From Entoloma clypeatum (lineage: Eukaryota; Basidiomycota; Agaricomycetes; Agaricales; Entolomataceae): 64,000 nucleotides of DNA. The notes under the pieces were generated by a model. That model was given only the letters and a program-made list of their open reading frames with translations, had not been told where the DNA came from and ran no database searches. The position numbers were made by a program, and so were the translations under genes. Positions 44,650 through 61,615 of the stretch are shown here, piece by piece; within the stretch, counting starts at the first letter, position 1; each line of letters begins with the position of its first letter. The stretch is from the NCBI GenBank assembly GCA_963565915.1, contig OY751490.1, positions 2,666,001 through 2,730,000 on the forward strand, written 5' to 3'.

Positions 44650-46243
44650 TTGCGCCACTACGCCAAATTACATCTGTATATACAGACGCGGTTTCGGCAT
44701 TTGGAAGAGAACCGCTTACGTTTCAAAGATTATTCCTCTCCCCCCACCCCCATTGGCAGAAGTCACTTTCCCCATGTCATACCAGCACCACGGAGGGTGC
44801 CATCAGGCCGGACAAGGAGAAAAAGGAGGGCGACCCAGTAGAAGGCTGGTATCACTGGTAAGCGGCCGCATCAAACAAGAATCACATTCTGACCTTTACT
44901 TGGGCTGCGGTCGTGGATGGTCTTTCAGGCTCTCGGGATATCCACGTTGGCAAATGGTAAACTGGTCAATCACATCTCCACGGATGTTTCCAGGATCGGC
45001 TTTTGTGCGTTTCCACGTCACAAGTTTTTTCTTGTAGAACTTTTTGCCGAGGTTTCATGACCTCTTCTGGCGTGGACCGCTCCGATCAAGTCGATTTGGC
45101 TCAAAGCGCACTCACTGGTTTCGCACCCTTCATCCTTGCTACTCCCATTCAAAACATTGTCTTGAAACATCCATCTGTGCTTCGTGCACAGAGTATGATC
45201 TGGACGGACAAGCGGGCGAAGCTTTTACAGGAGTTGTTAGGAAAGTTATCAAATTCTTCTCTTGGGACGTCCCTTTCTTGGACAGAGCGATCGTCATAAT
45301 TTTTTTTCTTCTCCTCCATCCCGGAATTTAATTTTCTGTAAACTACATCCGCTCATTGCTGCCTCTGGCCATAAACCTGACCCTGCCGACATTCATTTTT
45401 GCACTCTTCAATCTGTCTATCGGCTTTAATCACATCAGTTTTGTACCCAACGCCTCCTAGCCGTTTCATTTGGTGCCGTTGCGAGTGTCGCTGGTGGACT
45501 TTATATGGCGTATCTGAAGCCGAGCTCCTTGGACACCGTCTCTCAAGACGGCACCCTTTATCTCAGGGGTGCGTCGCGTCGTTTACATGGGACTCCCCGA
45601 ACCCTGGCACCGATTCTGGACTTCACTCCCGATCCAGTGTGACTCGTGTTGAAAGAGAATGTCTGAAATATATGTGAGCGGCAGAATGTAAAGACAGTGG
45701 GTAAAGCGAGGAGCGCTTTCGACTCAGGCGCTAAGAAACAGGGGATCGAGACGAGGGTGGATGGGCCTTCGCAGAAGACAGAATCCTGTTTCCTGCGCCG
45801 AACTCCTGCAACTGAATCAAGTCGCCAGTGTGAGGAAATGATGTAGGTGGGCGGGAGAAAAACAAAGATACTAGAGCCCACAGGGAGACGGCGACGCCGG
45901 AGTGGCGGACATACGTCCTCGTTCGTACTTTGGCCGGGACATTAGCTCAAAAAGCCTCCAACCTTCTCATACAGTTCAAGCGATCCAGTCCGGAGGAGCG
46001 AAGAAGAGGAAAGAGGCTGAAGCCGAGTGCAGGGAGAAACTGCAAAATGACCAGGGCAATGCGTTTAAGGTGAAAGATCTGGATCTATATGTGCCGCGAG
46101 GTCAGCTTGTAGCGATTGTGGGGGCCGTGGCGTCTGGAAAGATGTCTCTCTTGCAGGGTATTGTTGGGGAGATGAGGAGGTGGAAGGCAGCATTAGATGG
46201 AGGCAGGCTACTGTCCGCAGTGTGCATGGATACAGGTCAGTGA
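44650..46243 (+). pseudogene. YOR1-like ABC transporter pseudogene
   Basis: Order of recognisable pieces follows an MRP/YOR1-type half: GKLVNHISTDVSRIGF near 44960, ALTGFAPFILATPIQNIVLK and SMIWTDKRAKLLQELLG at 45095..45245, IKFFSWDVPFLDRA in another frame, TLYGVSEAELLGHRL and VASFTWDSP near 45500-45600, and the first nucleotide-binding domain from 46070. They lie in different frames with stops between. The Walker A is GAVASGKM, where the Ser/Thr after Lys is lost, and the frame ends soon after. It lacks the N-terminus and everything beyond NBD1. A dead gene fragment next to ATG17. Confidence 0.85.
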
Positions 46244-46409
46244 ATGATCCACCTCTGGGATTTTTCGGACGATGTGCGATCGCTCTTCGATAACTCTGGT
46301 TGATCTGCAAGTTAGATTATAACATAATACATATAGAGTAGCAGATAAGTTAGTATACAATTGTAGCTGGCCTAATCGGCAGTGAAAAACGTCTTCAAAA
46401 AGTCTTTCG

Positions 46410-47889
46410 CTACCTGCTTGACAGATTCATCGACAGAATCACTCCGCAATAATTCCTGTGACGAGCCTCGATTGGAGAACATGCGGATGGTACATGAGAA
46501 ATACGCACGAGGGCTCGGTCGGTCCTCTGCTGAGTTCTTTCTTTTTGTCTGGCCAGGTCAAACTGCTGGGCCTCACGGTCCATCTTCGAACGCTCTGCCT
46601 CTCTGCGCAGCGCACTGTCCTTTTCTTCTCGCTCTTCCCGCCGTCTCATGTACTCTAACTTCATCTTGCTAGTCTGTGTCTGAACCTGTAAGTACTGCAA
46701 ATATGCCTGCAGCATCGCCTGGGGAATCACAAGATTGAGCATTGGCTGCTGCGGCTCGAGATTGGAAGGCAATGGTCCTGCTGCGGGGGCAGCAGCAGTA
46801 GCAGCTGAAGATGGCGACGAGGAGGACATCGGTTGAGGGGGGCCCGGGCCGGCAGCACTGCGGGGGTGCTGTGCAGAAGAGGCGAGTGGGGAGATGGCGG
46901 GGGGAGGTTCACGCAGACTTTGGGGATTGATGTAGGTCAGCGGATGGCCATTGCGATCGGTGGGCATACTGCTGTTGGCGTCCGGGTTCATTCCGTTTGA
47001 GACACTGATCGGTTCGGAGAAGGTGAGATGGGGATGGTCTTCGGTGTCTGGTTCCTCATTCTGATTCGAGCCGCTGGTCGTGATGGTCCGCGACTGAGAG
47101 GGTCGGGTGGTCGCAGGGTCACCGTGCCAGCTTTTTTTGTCCAAAGTCAGATGAGTCAGGAAGGGGGGAGTGGGACGTACCGCTGGTAGAAGAGGCTGTA
47201 CCAGCCGATGCGATGCCAATGATCGACTGTCCTAGCACTTACATTTCCAATGTCCATTTCTGCCTTGCGCGCGCTTTGGAGGCGGCGCTCGTACTCTCTG
47301 ATGCGATCGGCTTCATTAGTCGTAGGAAGAATGGGCGGGGCATTGGCATGGAACATTTCAAAAGCATAGATCTGCTTGAAGACGGCAAAATTGCGCTCGT
47401 AGCAGCCCTTGAGTGCCTGATAGGTCTTTTTATTTTCGAAGACCTCGAAAGCGCACTGTGGAAGGAGGGGAGTCAAGGAAAAATGAAGGATGGTTGGAGG
47501 TGGGTACTCGCCTCGCGGAGACACGAGTTCTTTGTGGCACGAAGGGCGCTCCAGTGCTCGTCCTGGCCTGGGCCCATGAGCCATTTGAAAAGCCTGGTCT
47601 TTTCGTCGTCGGTCCAATGCTTGGCACCCTGGCCGTTGTCGGCGTCGTAGGTGTCGGGATCGTCGTCACGCCTGCGCTTGGGGAGGTGGGAGGTGGATAT
47701 GGGGTCGGGTAGTTTGCGTTTCATGATTGGGGAAGGATGGACAGAAAAGAGAGGGGAGTGATGAGGAGGGGCATTGGTGTGTAGGAGGGCCTGGGAGAGG
47801 TTCTGGTTGTGCTGGTAGGGGGAAAAGTGGGATGAAGAAGAGTTGGTGTGTGTAGAACCGTTGCTGTCGTCTCGGCGCGCATATTGCAT
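46410..47889 (-). CDS. SANT/Myb-like DNA-binding protein with coiled coil
   Basis: Probable chromatin or transcription factor. Exons: 46410..47130, 47181..47455, 47512..47889, giving 457 aa. The N-terminus has a basic KRKLPDP..LPKRRR patch and a SANT-like helix set HWTDDEKTRLFKWLMGP..HWSALR. The second exon continues with CAFEVFENKKTYQALKGCYE and DHWHRIGWYSLFYQRWHGDP. A Pro/Ser/Ala-rich linker precedes a charged coiled coil (KLEYMRRREEREEKDSALRR) near residue 390. Intron 1 needs a GC donor (GAG then GCGAGT); the nearby GT would break frame. It lies 128 bp downstream of the MYST acetyltransferase gene in the same orientation. The C-terminal 25 residues are less certain. Confidence 0.75.
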
Positions 47890-48017
47890 GGGATCACTGC
47901 ATCTTGTTGGAAACGAACTGCAAACGATCCGAGTCGACCATACCTCGCATCCATCCCGAATCGACTTGATGTGGTTCGCTTGATATCACACCACCAAATA
48001 TCATTACACACACAACA

Positions 48018-51693
<3,676 letters not shown>

Positions 51694-52691
51694 TTGAGTT
51701 CTGGTCCCGGTAAACACAGAAGGATGTGACCAAAAGCAAGTCAGCTCGCCAGAAAACGCCTCCTCGTCGTCGTCGGCAGTGACCAGTTTGTTTATCGTTA
51801 TTTGTCTTATGCGCGTCCTGGATTTGTGCAGAGCGACAAACGATGTCTTGCCCGCTCACTCATTTCCCAGGCCTTAATGCCCGAGCGCATAGTGCTATGA
51901 TCCCAAATTGACTGTAACGTCGTGAATCTGCTTCCTCGATCCCACGTTAATCTGGGACTGGCATCGCCCAAGCAACATATACGTCAAGAATAGGGAACTT
52001 CAACAGACCCACTGTGGCACCTCTGCGTCGAATGGCGGAAAACCTTCCGACCTTCTGCCCCCTTGCATGAAGGCATTGGACAATATACATAAACAATTTC
52101 AACTGCTTTCCAGATATTCTTCAAGGTACCAAGTATTCCAATCCATCCTGGATACCTCCTTCTCGTGCTTGATGAACATCTCGATTCAGCCTCCATGCAC
52201 GAACTATGGTTGGACCCATCCGAGTGATCAGGAAGCCATTGAGGACCTTGCCGTCGAATATTTAGTCTTGAAGCAACGACGCTCAGCATGTCTCCTTCCG
52301 GTTATTCGTCAAACAGGCAGGTACCACCTAAGGCAACTTGCATACTAGTAGTGTAACATCCGTAATTGCACAACCCCTGCCTGGATGGATGATGCTGGCC
52401 CGAGGTTTTGAGGACCCAGATGAAGCGCTCACTGAGTTTTGGCAGTCCAGGCAGATCTAGAGACATGGCAGAAGACTTTCACACTGTAGTTTCCACTTAC
52501 TTAGTGGGGTGGATACATTGTGGGCATTCCCCGTGTTATGGTCGTATGGCTATGATAAAAGCCAAGCGATATTCGAACAATTCCACGTTACATCACTTGT
52601 CCTTGTTCTGATCCAGAGGGAATTTATACTTGATTTACACATAATGACATGAATAGCAATATCAATAACGATCTCGAAGATGGGACCTCGT
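51694..52691. other. Intergenic region without recognisable gene
   Basis: Short open frames on both strands (for example 52067..52348 +) have no domain or clear exon structure. Confidence 0.4.
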
Positions 52692-54585
52692 TCAACCGCA
52701 TGAGTCGCGTAAGCCATGTTGAATAGTCCGGACGAAGGAGTTGGGAAGCAGATCTGCCTCACTTAGATCGATGTCGTTGTCAGAAGTTAACGGAGAATCT
52801 GACAAGGAGTGCGATTGCTTGGAGATCAGAGGTTTCGGCCGCGAAGCTGCGCGCGCTGCCCTTCGCCCAGCTCTCGTGGAAAGGCTGCATCGAGCTAGAG
52901 GAGAGTTCTCTGGCGTTGGAGGTTGTTGAGCCTTGGGCCGCTTGCTTGTTGTACTGATATACACCTCAGGTACTAGATGACTGCGTTGAGAGCGAGCAGG
53001 GATTCGAAGGAATAATTTTTGTGAAGGACTAATGGATGTTGATAATTTCGAAACAGTTGTGGGGGGCACAATTTTGCGTTTCTTGGAAGCAGGTGTCAGC
53101 GATGACAGTTTTCCCGTTGTCTGCTGTTTCTCTTGAGGCGTTCCAGGAGGCGTCTTGAGCATATTTGCTTGATGTGAACATATATCCTGTTCCCGTTTTC
53201 TCTTTCTTTCACCAGCGAGCTCCTTTGCTTTGGTTTCTTTCTCCATCGCCTCCTGCAGCATCTGAGCAAAGTCCTGGGCATCTCCTTGGATCCAGACGTC
53301 AAACACACCCTCCCATTCTCGTGTTGGTATCGGGAAGTCGAGATTGAGATATATCGTTTTGATGTTTGATTCTTCGTCGCTGATAAAGGATCGAGACGGC
53401 GTAGAGCACGGTGTTCCTGAAAGAACGCTTGTGCCCGCGGAGGCTCGGGAACGAATCGCTTTAGAGAACTCCCGTACCATGCGTTTCGTACCTGGTACCC
53501 TGAGACTCGTTCCCACCACCAAGAGAAGGTCTGCCCCGCTTCGTCCCTTACCTTTGGACGAGCCGAGTAGATCCCTTTGTACTATTCCTCCAACACCCTC
53601 GCCATCCTTGTGAGCCTCGTTATATAGAACAATGCTGGGTCGAAGCCTGCCTACGCCTCGAGCACGTTTTCCGACCAGTTGCCGGGTTTCTTCCATTGAG
53701 GTGCAGTCTGGACAATGGGGAGGCAAACCCGCGGAGAGAGATGGCAGATGACGTTCGACAGGATATGAATGTTGACAGATCTGGCAATGCAGTGTTTGCA
53801 AAGTGCCATGCAAAGGGATGCATCTCGGAGGTTCCCAAGATCCCTTGGCAGTGTCAGAGAGTGAAGGTTCGTTGATCGGTTCGATCGGTTCACTCGTTGC
53901 AATGAAGTTTTTGGAGCGGCCCCTACAACGCATGTCGAGGTCTGGAACACCAAAGGAAAGGCCGCATTTCTGTTCGATGGCATCAATATTCTGTGTGTAG
54001 ACTCGAAGTAGTTTCCCTCGATTGTCCAGAGCGCGCAGAGCAGTGTGGAAAGCAGTTGGATTAGCAGCTTGGGACATTCCCCATAATTTGGCAATCATTT
54101 GACAAAACAAAGCCGTTGTGTGGTCTGACTGTTGAAAGAGTGGTGAGACAACTATTCGAAGGCGAGAAGCAGAAGTCAAGGGTGAAACAATTTTGGTGTG
54201 TATCTGCCCCCTCCACGCGCCTCGCATTGTAATGGTCGCAGAAGCATGAAACTCACGTTGAATACTGATGCATCGAACAAGTCCTTTCCAGACGTCAGCG
54301 CCTCACGCGGATTATCTCGTTTCAGGGTTTTGAAGAGGCCCTCGGTTGACCGGAAATCAGGTATTCCTGCATGCACTGAAATGCCAGCACCTGAGATGAA
54401 ATAGACTTGATGCTGATTCCCGTTTCAGTGGAATAACACGCACCACAAATAACAACCATCCTTTTCGCTTTCAGAACTGATTGAATCACTCTGGATATCT
54501 GAGCACGCGGGTTAGAAGATCCCAGCAAAAAGGACGGCGTTGACGGCAGCGGCGCATCCGTTGCTAGAGGCAGAAAGACGGTCAT
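52692..54585 (-). CDS. Sirtuin NAD-dependent deacetylase (Hst3/Hst4-like)
   Basis: NAD-dependent deacetylase, by similarity to Hst3/Hst4 acting on histone H3 K56 acetylation. Exons: 52692..54128, 54257..54390, 54444..54585; 570 aa. NAD-binding GAGISVHAGIPDFRSTEGLF is completed across the first intron. RDNPREALTSGKDLFDAS is typical of the Hst3/4 branch. YTQNIDAIEQKCGL follows, then catalytic His in PLHGTLQ, structural zinc from CQIC and CPDC, and VVGTSLRVPG. A low-complexity tail of about 200 residues, rich in Lys/Arg and Ser/Pro, follows the fold and may hold nuclear localisation signals. The start at 54585 is the Met nearest the fold; 54639 is an alternative. Confidence 0.9.
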
Positions 54586-54996
54586 CTGAACGCTGTGTTG
54601 AATACACTGCGTTGAATGGTAGATGGTTGTGGGAGGCAAGAGTGTTCGCTTCGCAAGTCGCTACAGGTCGTCACTATGTTTGACAACAGAAACATGAACA
54701 CCACTTGCCAAGGAGAACAACCTTTCAAGTTTATTATAAACCTCCATACTTGCTATCAAGTTGTTTACTTCGAAAAGCAATTTGAGTAGTCATCAGCCCC
54801 TCGAACTCCCTGCCCGACCTTGGGTCGAAACCCCGAATATTTTTTTGATTGGTTCTGCTTCCATTACTGCAAGCCGATGAAAAGTAATCAACCTCGAGTC
54901 GGCTGACTGACAAGCTCTTTCGCAGCATATTTAAGGGGCCATCGGCCCACTGATGCCTCATCCCTTGAGAACACGCATCGGTGGAGCTCAACCAGA
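54586..54996. promoter_or_regulatory. Divergent promoter region, sirtuin and SDR genes
   Basis: 411 bp between divergent start codons. A TATTTAAG-like element lies at 54928..54935, about 62 bp before the SDR start. Confidence 0.35.
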
Positions 54997-56410
54997 ATGA
55001 CCGCTAAGACTCGCGTACTCATGACCGGTGTAACTGGTGCGTTCCATTTGCCATATTCGTGACTTCCTTCGCTAATATCAGCCCAGGATATATTGGAGGT
55101 TCTGTCCTCCTTCGCTTCTTGAATCGCCCAGATTTTCCCTCGCTCGACATCACCGTTTTGGTTCGTTCGTCCGAAAAGGCCAACAAGTTGACATCCTTGG
55201 GTGTAAATGCAGTTGTTGGATCGCATTCCGATGTGGTCTTGATGGAGAAGCTATCATCGAACGCTGATGTCGTGATCGCTACGGTATGGTTCATCTTCGG
55301 GATGTTGTGTGTTGGTCATTTAGTTGGCTGGTGTATAAATTATAGGCAGATGCTGATAACTTGGAGGCCGCGAAGGCTACTCTCAGAGGGTTGAAGAAAA
55401 GACACGATGAAACGGGAACGGTGCCGATCTTCATTCATACGGTATGTGGCACTCTATACTCGAGTATCTCGTTTACACTTCCGCTGCATAGTCTGGCACC
55501 GGTAGGCTATCCCAGTTTCTTTCTGTAACTTCAAGTTTTGAGATTTTATACGTAGGTGTCCTCATCGATAATGCAGCCGGGATCTATGCCTATCCTATCG
55601 TCTACAACGATGCCGATCCGGACCAGATCGAAACCCTTTCTCCATTGCAACTTCATCGTAATGTGGACCTGGAAATCGTGAATGCTGACAAACAAGGTGT
55701 GTAAGGTACTTCTTGGATCGCACTAAAGAAAGATGAAAGAGAACCTGAAAATAGGATATGTTCGGTCATACATCGTTCTTCCGTCCACCATTTATGGCAT
55801 AGCAAGAGGAAGACTTGTAGATCTGGATATTCAGAATCCATACTCCATTCAAATCCCACTATTGATCAAAGCTTCACTGGCTCGTGGCCAAGGAGGAATG
55901 GTTGGAGAAGGGAGAAACTTATGGCCCAACGTTCATATCGAAGACGGTAACACATCGCGTCATCCGAATAAGCTTTCTTTTGACCCACCTGACATTAGTC
56001 GCTGATCTTTACACCGTTCTTTACGATTCAATATGCACCAATCCAGCAACTGGGCATGGCCGCGAAGGCATATACTTTGGTGAGAACGGTGAACACAGTC
56101 TGTATCAAATTGGGCAGGCTATCTCTCAAGCTCTCGTGGACTTGGGGTTAGGCAAAAGCGCCGAACCATCCACGTTTACCAAGGAAGAAATTGATAAATA
56201 TTTCGGGGTACTTGTTACATCTTTTCCTGCGTTGGATTGTACTGATAATTTCGACAGGGATCATCTACTCTGGGCTCCAGCTCTCGGTGCAAAGGCAACC
56301 GGTCGAGATCAATTGGGTGGAAGCCTGTCAAAACAACTGCTGATATGCTCCAGAGCATCAAACCCGAAGTTCAGGCATGCATTAAGAAAAGGTCGCAACC
56401 CAAATTGTAG
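54997..56410 (+). CDS. NAD(P)-binding atypical short-chain dehydrogenase/epimerase
   Basis: Rossmann-fold protein of the extended or atypical SDR (NmrA-like) group; substrate unknown. Exons: 54997..55036, 55087..55283, 55346..55441, 55492..55501, 55556..55696, 55755..55946, 55999..56207, 56258..56410; 345 aa, all in phase. Dinucleotide motif TGVTGYIGG starts near residue 10. DVVIATADAD, IFIHTSGTGVLIDNAAG and SYIVLPSTIYGIARGRLVD follow. YxxxK is not evident, which fits an atypical SDR. The fourth exon is 10 nt (TCTGGCACCG), which completes the SGTG turn. Confidence 0.88.
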
Positions 56411-56655
56411 GACTTAGGTCCCTCCCTTCTTCACTTTGCCCAGTCTCTAAGAAGCTGCGGAGAATTGAATATGTCTTAGCAGTGGTCTTTATTTATACAC
56501 GGAGTTAGATAAGTTAATGTAGTGGAATCGGTTACCTCCGGTATTGACCAAATGCATTTTTCGTCAGTCAATCGTTACCCATAAGTACATTCCCGCCTGT
56601 GAGTCGATTTCTTGACTTGGGGGCTCCAATCTGAGGCTTGTCGCTGCACTAGACC

Positions 56656-57183
56656 ATGGACAGCGAATATATATATCTTCCAAATTTTGGGAGACCGAAT
56701 ATGCATGCACCTGTTGACATGGACTACTTGTTCCGAGATCCAGATATCCCATCGGACGTCTACCTTATGGTAACCCCTGCACAGCTAGCACAAGCTACCT
56801 CGCGAGACAACCATTGGAAATTGGTTTGGGAGGTATACTCGGACAACGTCCAAGTCGCATACCGCCAAGTCGAAATTATCCATGAGGCCGACTGTGATCA
56901 TCTCACCAACTGGGGAGCTCGAACTGGATTGAGCACCCGGGAGGCCATCGAAAACATGTACCCCATAAAGGTAGCCGGCTTCACGCTTCGACAGCGCCAG
57001 CAACTCGAAGGAATTGGCAATTCGACGCCTGTGAGAGCTCCCGACGGCCAGTGGAACTGCCAAAACTGGATCATGACAGTGATGTCGAAAGCTGAGGAAG
57101 AGAAACTCGTCAGGCATGAGGAGTGGATGTCAGCTGTCGAAAAGGCGATGCAAGTCAAGTCACTATCTAAAGTGTGTATTTAA
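56656..57183 (+). CDS. Uncharacterised fungal protein with NCQNW motif
   Basis: Single exon, 175 aa. No family recognised with confidence. Visible features are HWKLVWEVYSDNVQVAYRQV, NWGARTGLSTREAIENMYP and a GQWNCQNWIMTVM segment near residue 140. The latter resembles the NC..W pattern of small cysteine-peptidase-like basidiomycete families, which is only a guess. No signal peptide or membrane helix. Its stop lies 52 bp from the convergent gene's stop. Intronless, unlike almost all its neighbours. Confidence 0.7.
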   Translation: MDSEYIYLPNFGRPNMHAPVDMDYLFRDPDIPSDVYLMVTPAQLAQATSRDNHWKLVWEVYSDNVQVAYRQVEIIHEADCDHLTNWGARTGLSTREAIENMYPIKVAGFTLRQRQQLEGIGNSTPVRAPDGQWNCQNWIMTVMSKAEEEKLVRHEEWMSAVEKAMQVKSLSKVCI

Positions 57184-57235
57184 TACTCATCAGTACTACA
57201 CGTACATATCCCAACCCGGACAATATTCGCAGCCC

Positions 57236-57850
57236 TCACTTTCTCTCCTTCCAAGCTTCTCGCACACCTTTCTTTGAATACAGTTCGGCCACATCACTAT
57301 CGGGCGGAGGATTCCTCTCTGCTGGCGGTACTTCCGGCGGTATCGTCCCTTTCGCATCCATGAGCCCCAATCCGCCATAACTCCCACCTCGCTCTCCCAT
57401 CTTACCCGGCGCCTCCCTGTATCGTATCGCAGCGCTCTCGCCTACACCGCCAAAGTGCCGTGGAACTGTCCGAATGGTCTGCTCGTGCGCCAACATCGTA
57501 GCGCTCGTGGAACTCACCTGAGTTCCATATGTATTCGGCGGTTCCGTCGGGGCGAAGTTGGTGTATGGCGCCGAAGTCGGGTACGCGCCCGAGGGCACTT
57601 CGTAGAACTTGTCGGAAGCATCAGGTTCTGAGACAACATATGTGCGGGTGCCAGATAGTGTGCCGATGGGTTCGGAAGGGTGTTCGAGTTGCTTCTCATA
57701 TGTCATGATGGGCGCCGGTGGTGACTTTAGAGGCGAATCGCCGAGGACGGCAAAGGGCGAGTGGAAGGAGCGTGTAAGCGCATTGGCAGGACGCGATGCT
57801 CGCGTCCTGACGCGAGATGTCTTTGTGAGGGGACGGAGCACAGCGGACAT
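57236..57850 (-). CDS. Uncharacterised, probably mitochondrial protein
   Basis: Single exon, 204 aa. The N-terminus is rich in Arg, Ser and Thr without acids (MSAVLRPLTKTSRVRTRASR..RSFHS), typical of a mitochondrial presequence with an RSFHS cleavage pattern. The rest is Pro/Gly-rich with no recognised domain; it ends KKGVREAWKERK, a basic tail common in small mitochondrial proteins. Role unknown. Confidence 0.75.
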   Translation of the reverse strand: MSAVLRPLTKTSRVRTRASRPANALTRSFHSPFAVLGDSPLKSPPAPIMTYEKQLEHPSEPIGTLSGTRTYVVSEPDASDKFYEVPSGAYPTSAPYTNFAPTEPPNTYGTQVSSTSATMLAHEQTIRTVPRHFGGVGESAAIRYREAPGKMGERGGSYGGLGLMDAKGTIPPEVPPAERNPPPDSDVAELYSKKGVREAWKERK

Positions 57851-58021
57851 CGTTGGAAGGTGGGCTTAACGTTGTTGGCTAAAGTGGTTCGATGAGACTT
57901 ATAACAGAGTAGTGGTGGGAATTCTGGGGATATGAACGAAGCAATACCAAAAATAGATAGCGCCTTATTGGGGGACATATTATTATTGCTTGGTGATGCC
58001 CGCCCGCTCAGTCCTCCCCTA

Positions 58022-58221
58022 CAATTAAATGCGAAACTATAGGCGGTTGAAAACAAAACAATATCTAGGGCGGGGCTAGAATATAAGTCCCCGACGGCCC
58101 AAATTGGTAATGATGGATTGTGCTGTCGAGGCGGCAATGGTGAAGCGGCAACGAGTCCCAAATTCAATCCCGCCCGATGTCCTGTTTTTTTCCCAACCGC
58201 CCATCATTTCGCGTTTAGCTG
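58022..58221 (-). mobile_element. MITE copy 2 (inverted relative of copy 1)
   Basis: 200 bp flanked by TA. It shares the terminal repeats and the interior of 34551..34764 in opposite orientation (for example ATGTCCTGTTTTTTTCCCAA). Terminal repeats are less perfect: the left end reads CAATTAAATGCG. Confidence 0.85.
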
Positions 58222-58560
58222 TAAGGTCTGTTGCCTCTGCATAACTCGACTTTGGCGCAGTGTACACTGTATTCCACTCGTCCCTTTATTTTTGCTGATG
58301 AACATCAGACGATTATCAAATAAACCTCAATACCCTCTTATTTGCGCACATCTTCTCTTGTGGACCCAAAGTCTCCCCAAAGTTTTCCCTAGCCTGAGTT
58401 GCCGCGCCAAGTTCGCACAATAAGCGACAGTGTGAGGCTTGGCAAGAGTCGCGAGACCAGGATGGATTTGCAAAATGGCAATGTACAGTATATATAATGC
58501 ACAAACATTATATGATGAATGCATAGACCTACCCGTAACGCTATGACACGTGTGCATTCA
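58222..58560. other. Intergenic region, nothing recognised
   Basis: 339 bp between the MITE and the 3' end of the kinase/phosphatase gene; no supported gene. Confidence 0.5.
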
Positions 58561-61085
<2,525 letters not shown>

Positions 61086-61615
61086 CGTCTGAAAAGTGGG
61101 CGAGAGATTGAGATGAGGATTAAGATCAGTATTATTACATAAATAATTCACTGTTGAATAAAACACTCATGCCCAAAAAGTTAGAAGGATCGCAGAAGGG
61201 ATATACATTATGGTTATAGGCGACCGACACATTATGAATGAGTTAAATAAAAATACAACTGAATGAGAGTGAGTGATAAAATAGGACTGGTCGTGAGATA
61301 AACGATGCTCATGAGAGCGATAAAAGTCGAGAGACGTATCGCCGAAAGCCTAAGCACATCCGGGATATATGGCGGGTATGTCGGAAGGAAGTAGGATGCA
61401 GCGAAAAAAAAACATTTAAGGAGAAATGCAGTGTGGGCGTGTCGACAAAAGTGAGTTTTGTTCAGTGTGATCATGAAACTACCAGCAGAACCTGGAACCT
61501 GCAGGTATCATAAGTTAAAGAAGAACTCAGAGATCAACCTCGAGACCCACCAGATATAAGATATTCAGTCAAGAGATCGCACCAGTACGACCTCGAAAAA
61601 CAGGAGATCGCTACC
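61086..61615. other. Intergenic region upstream of the kinase/phosphatase gene
   Basis: About 530 bp; no gene seen. AT-rich near 61230. Confidence 0.5.

Noticed and set aside
47506..47511. GT donor for intron 1 of the SANT protein
   Set aside because: It puts the next exon out of frame with an early stop, while the GC donor keeps frame and conserved sequence.
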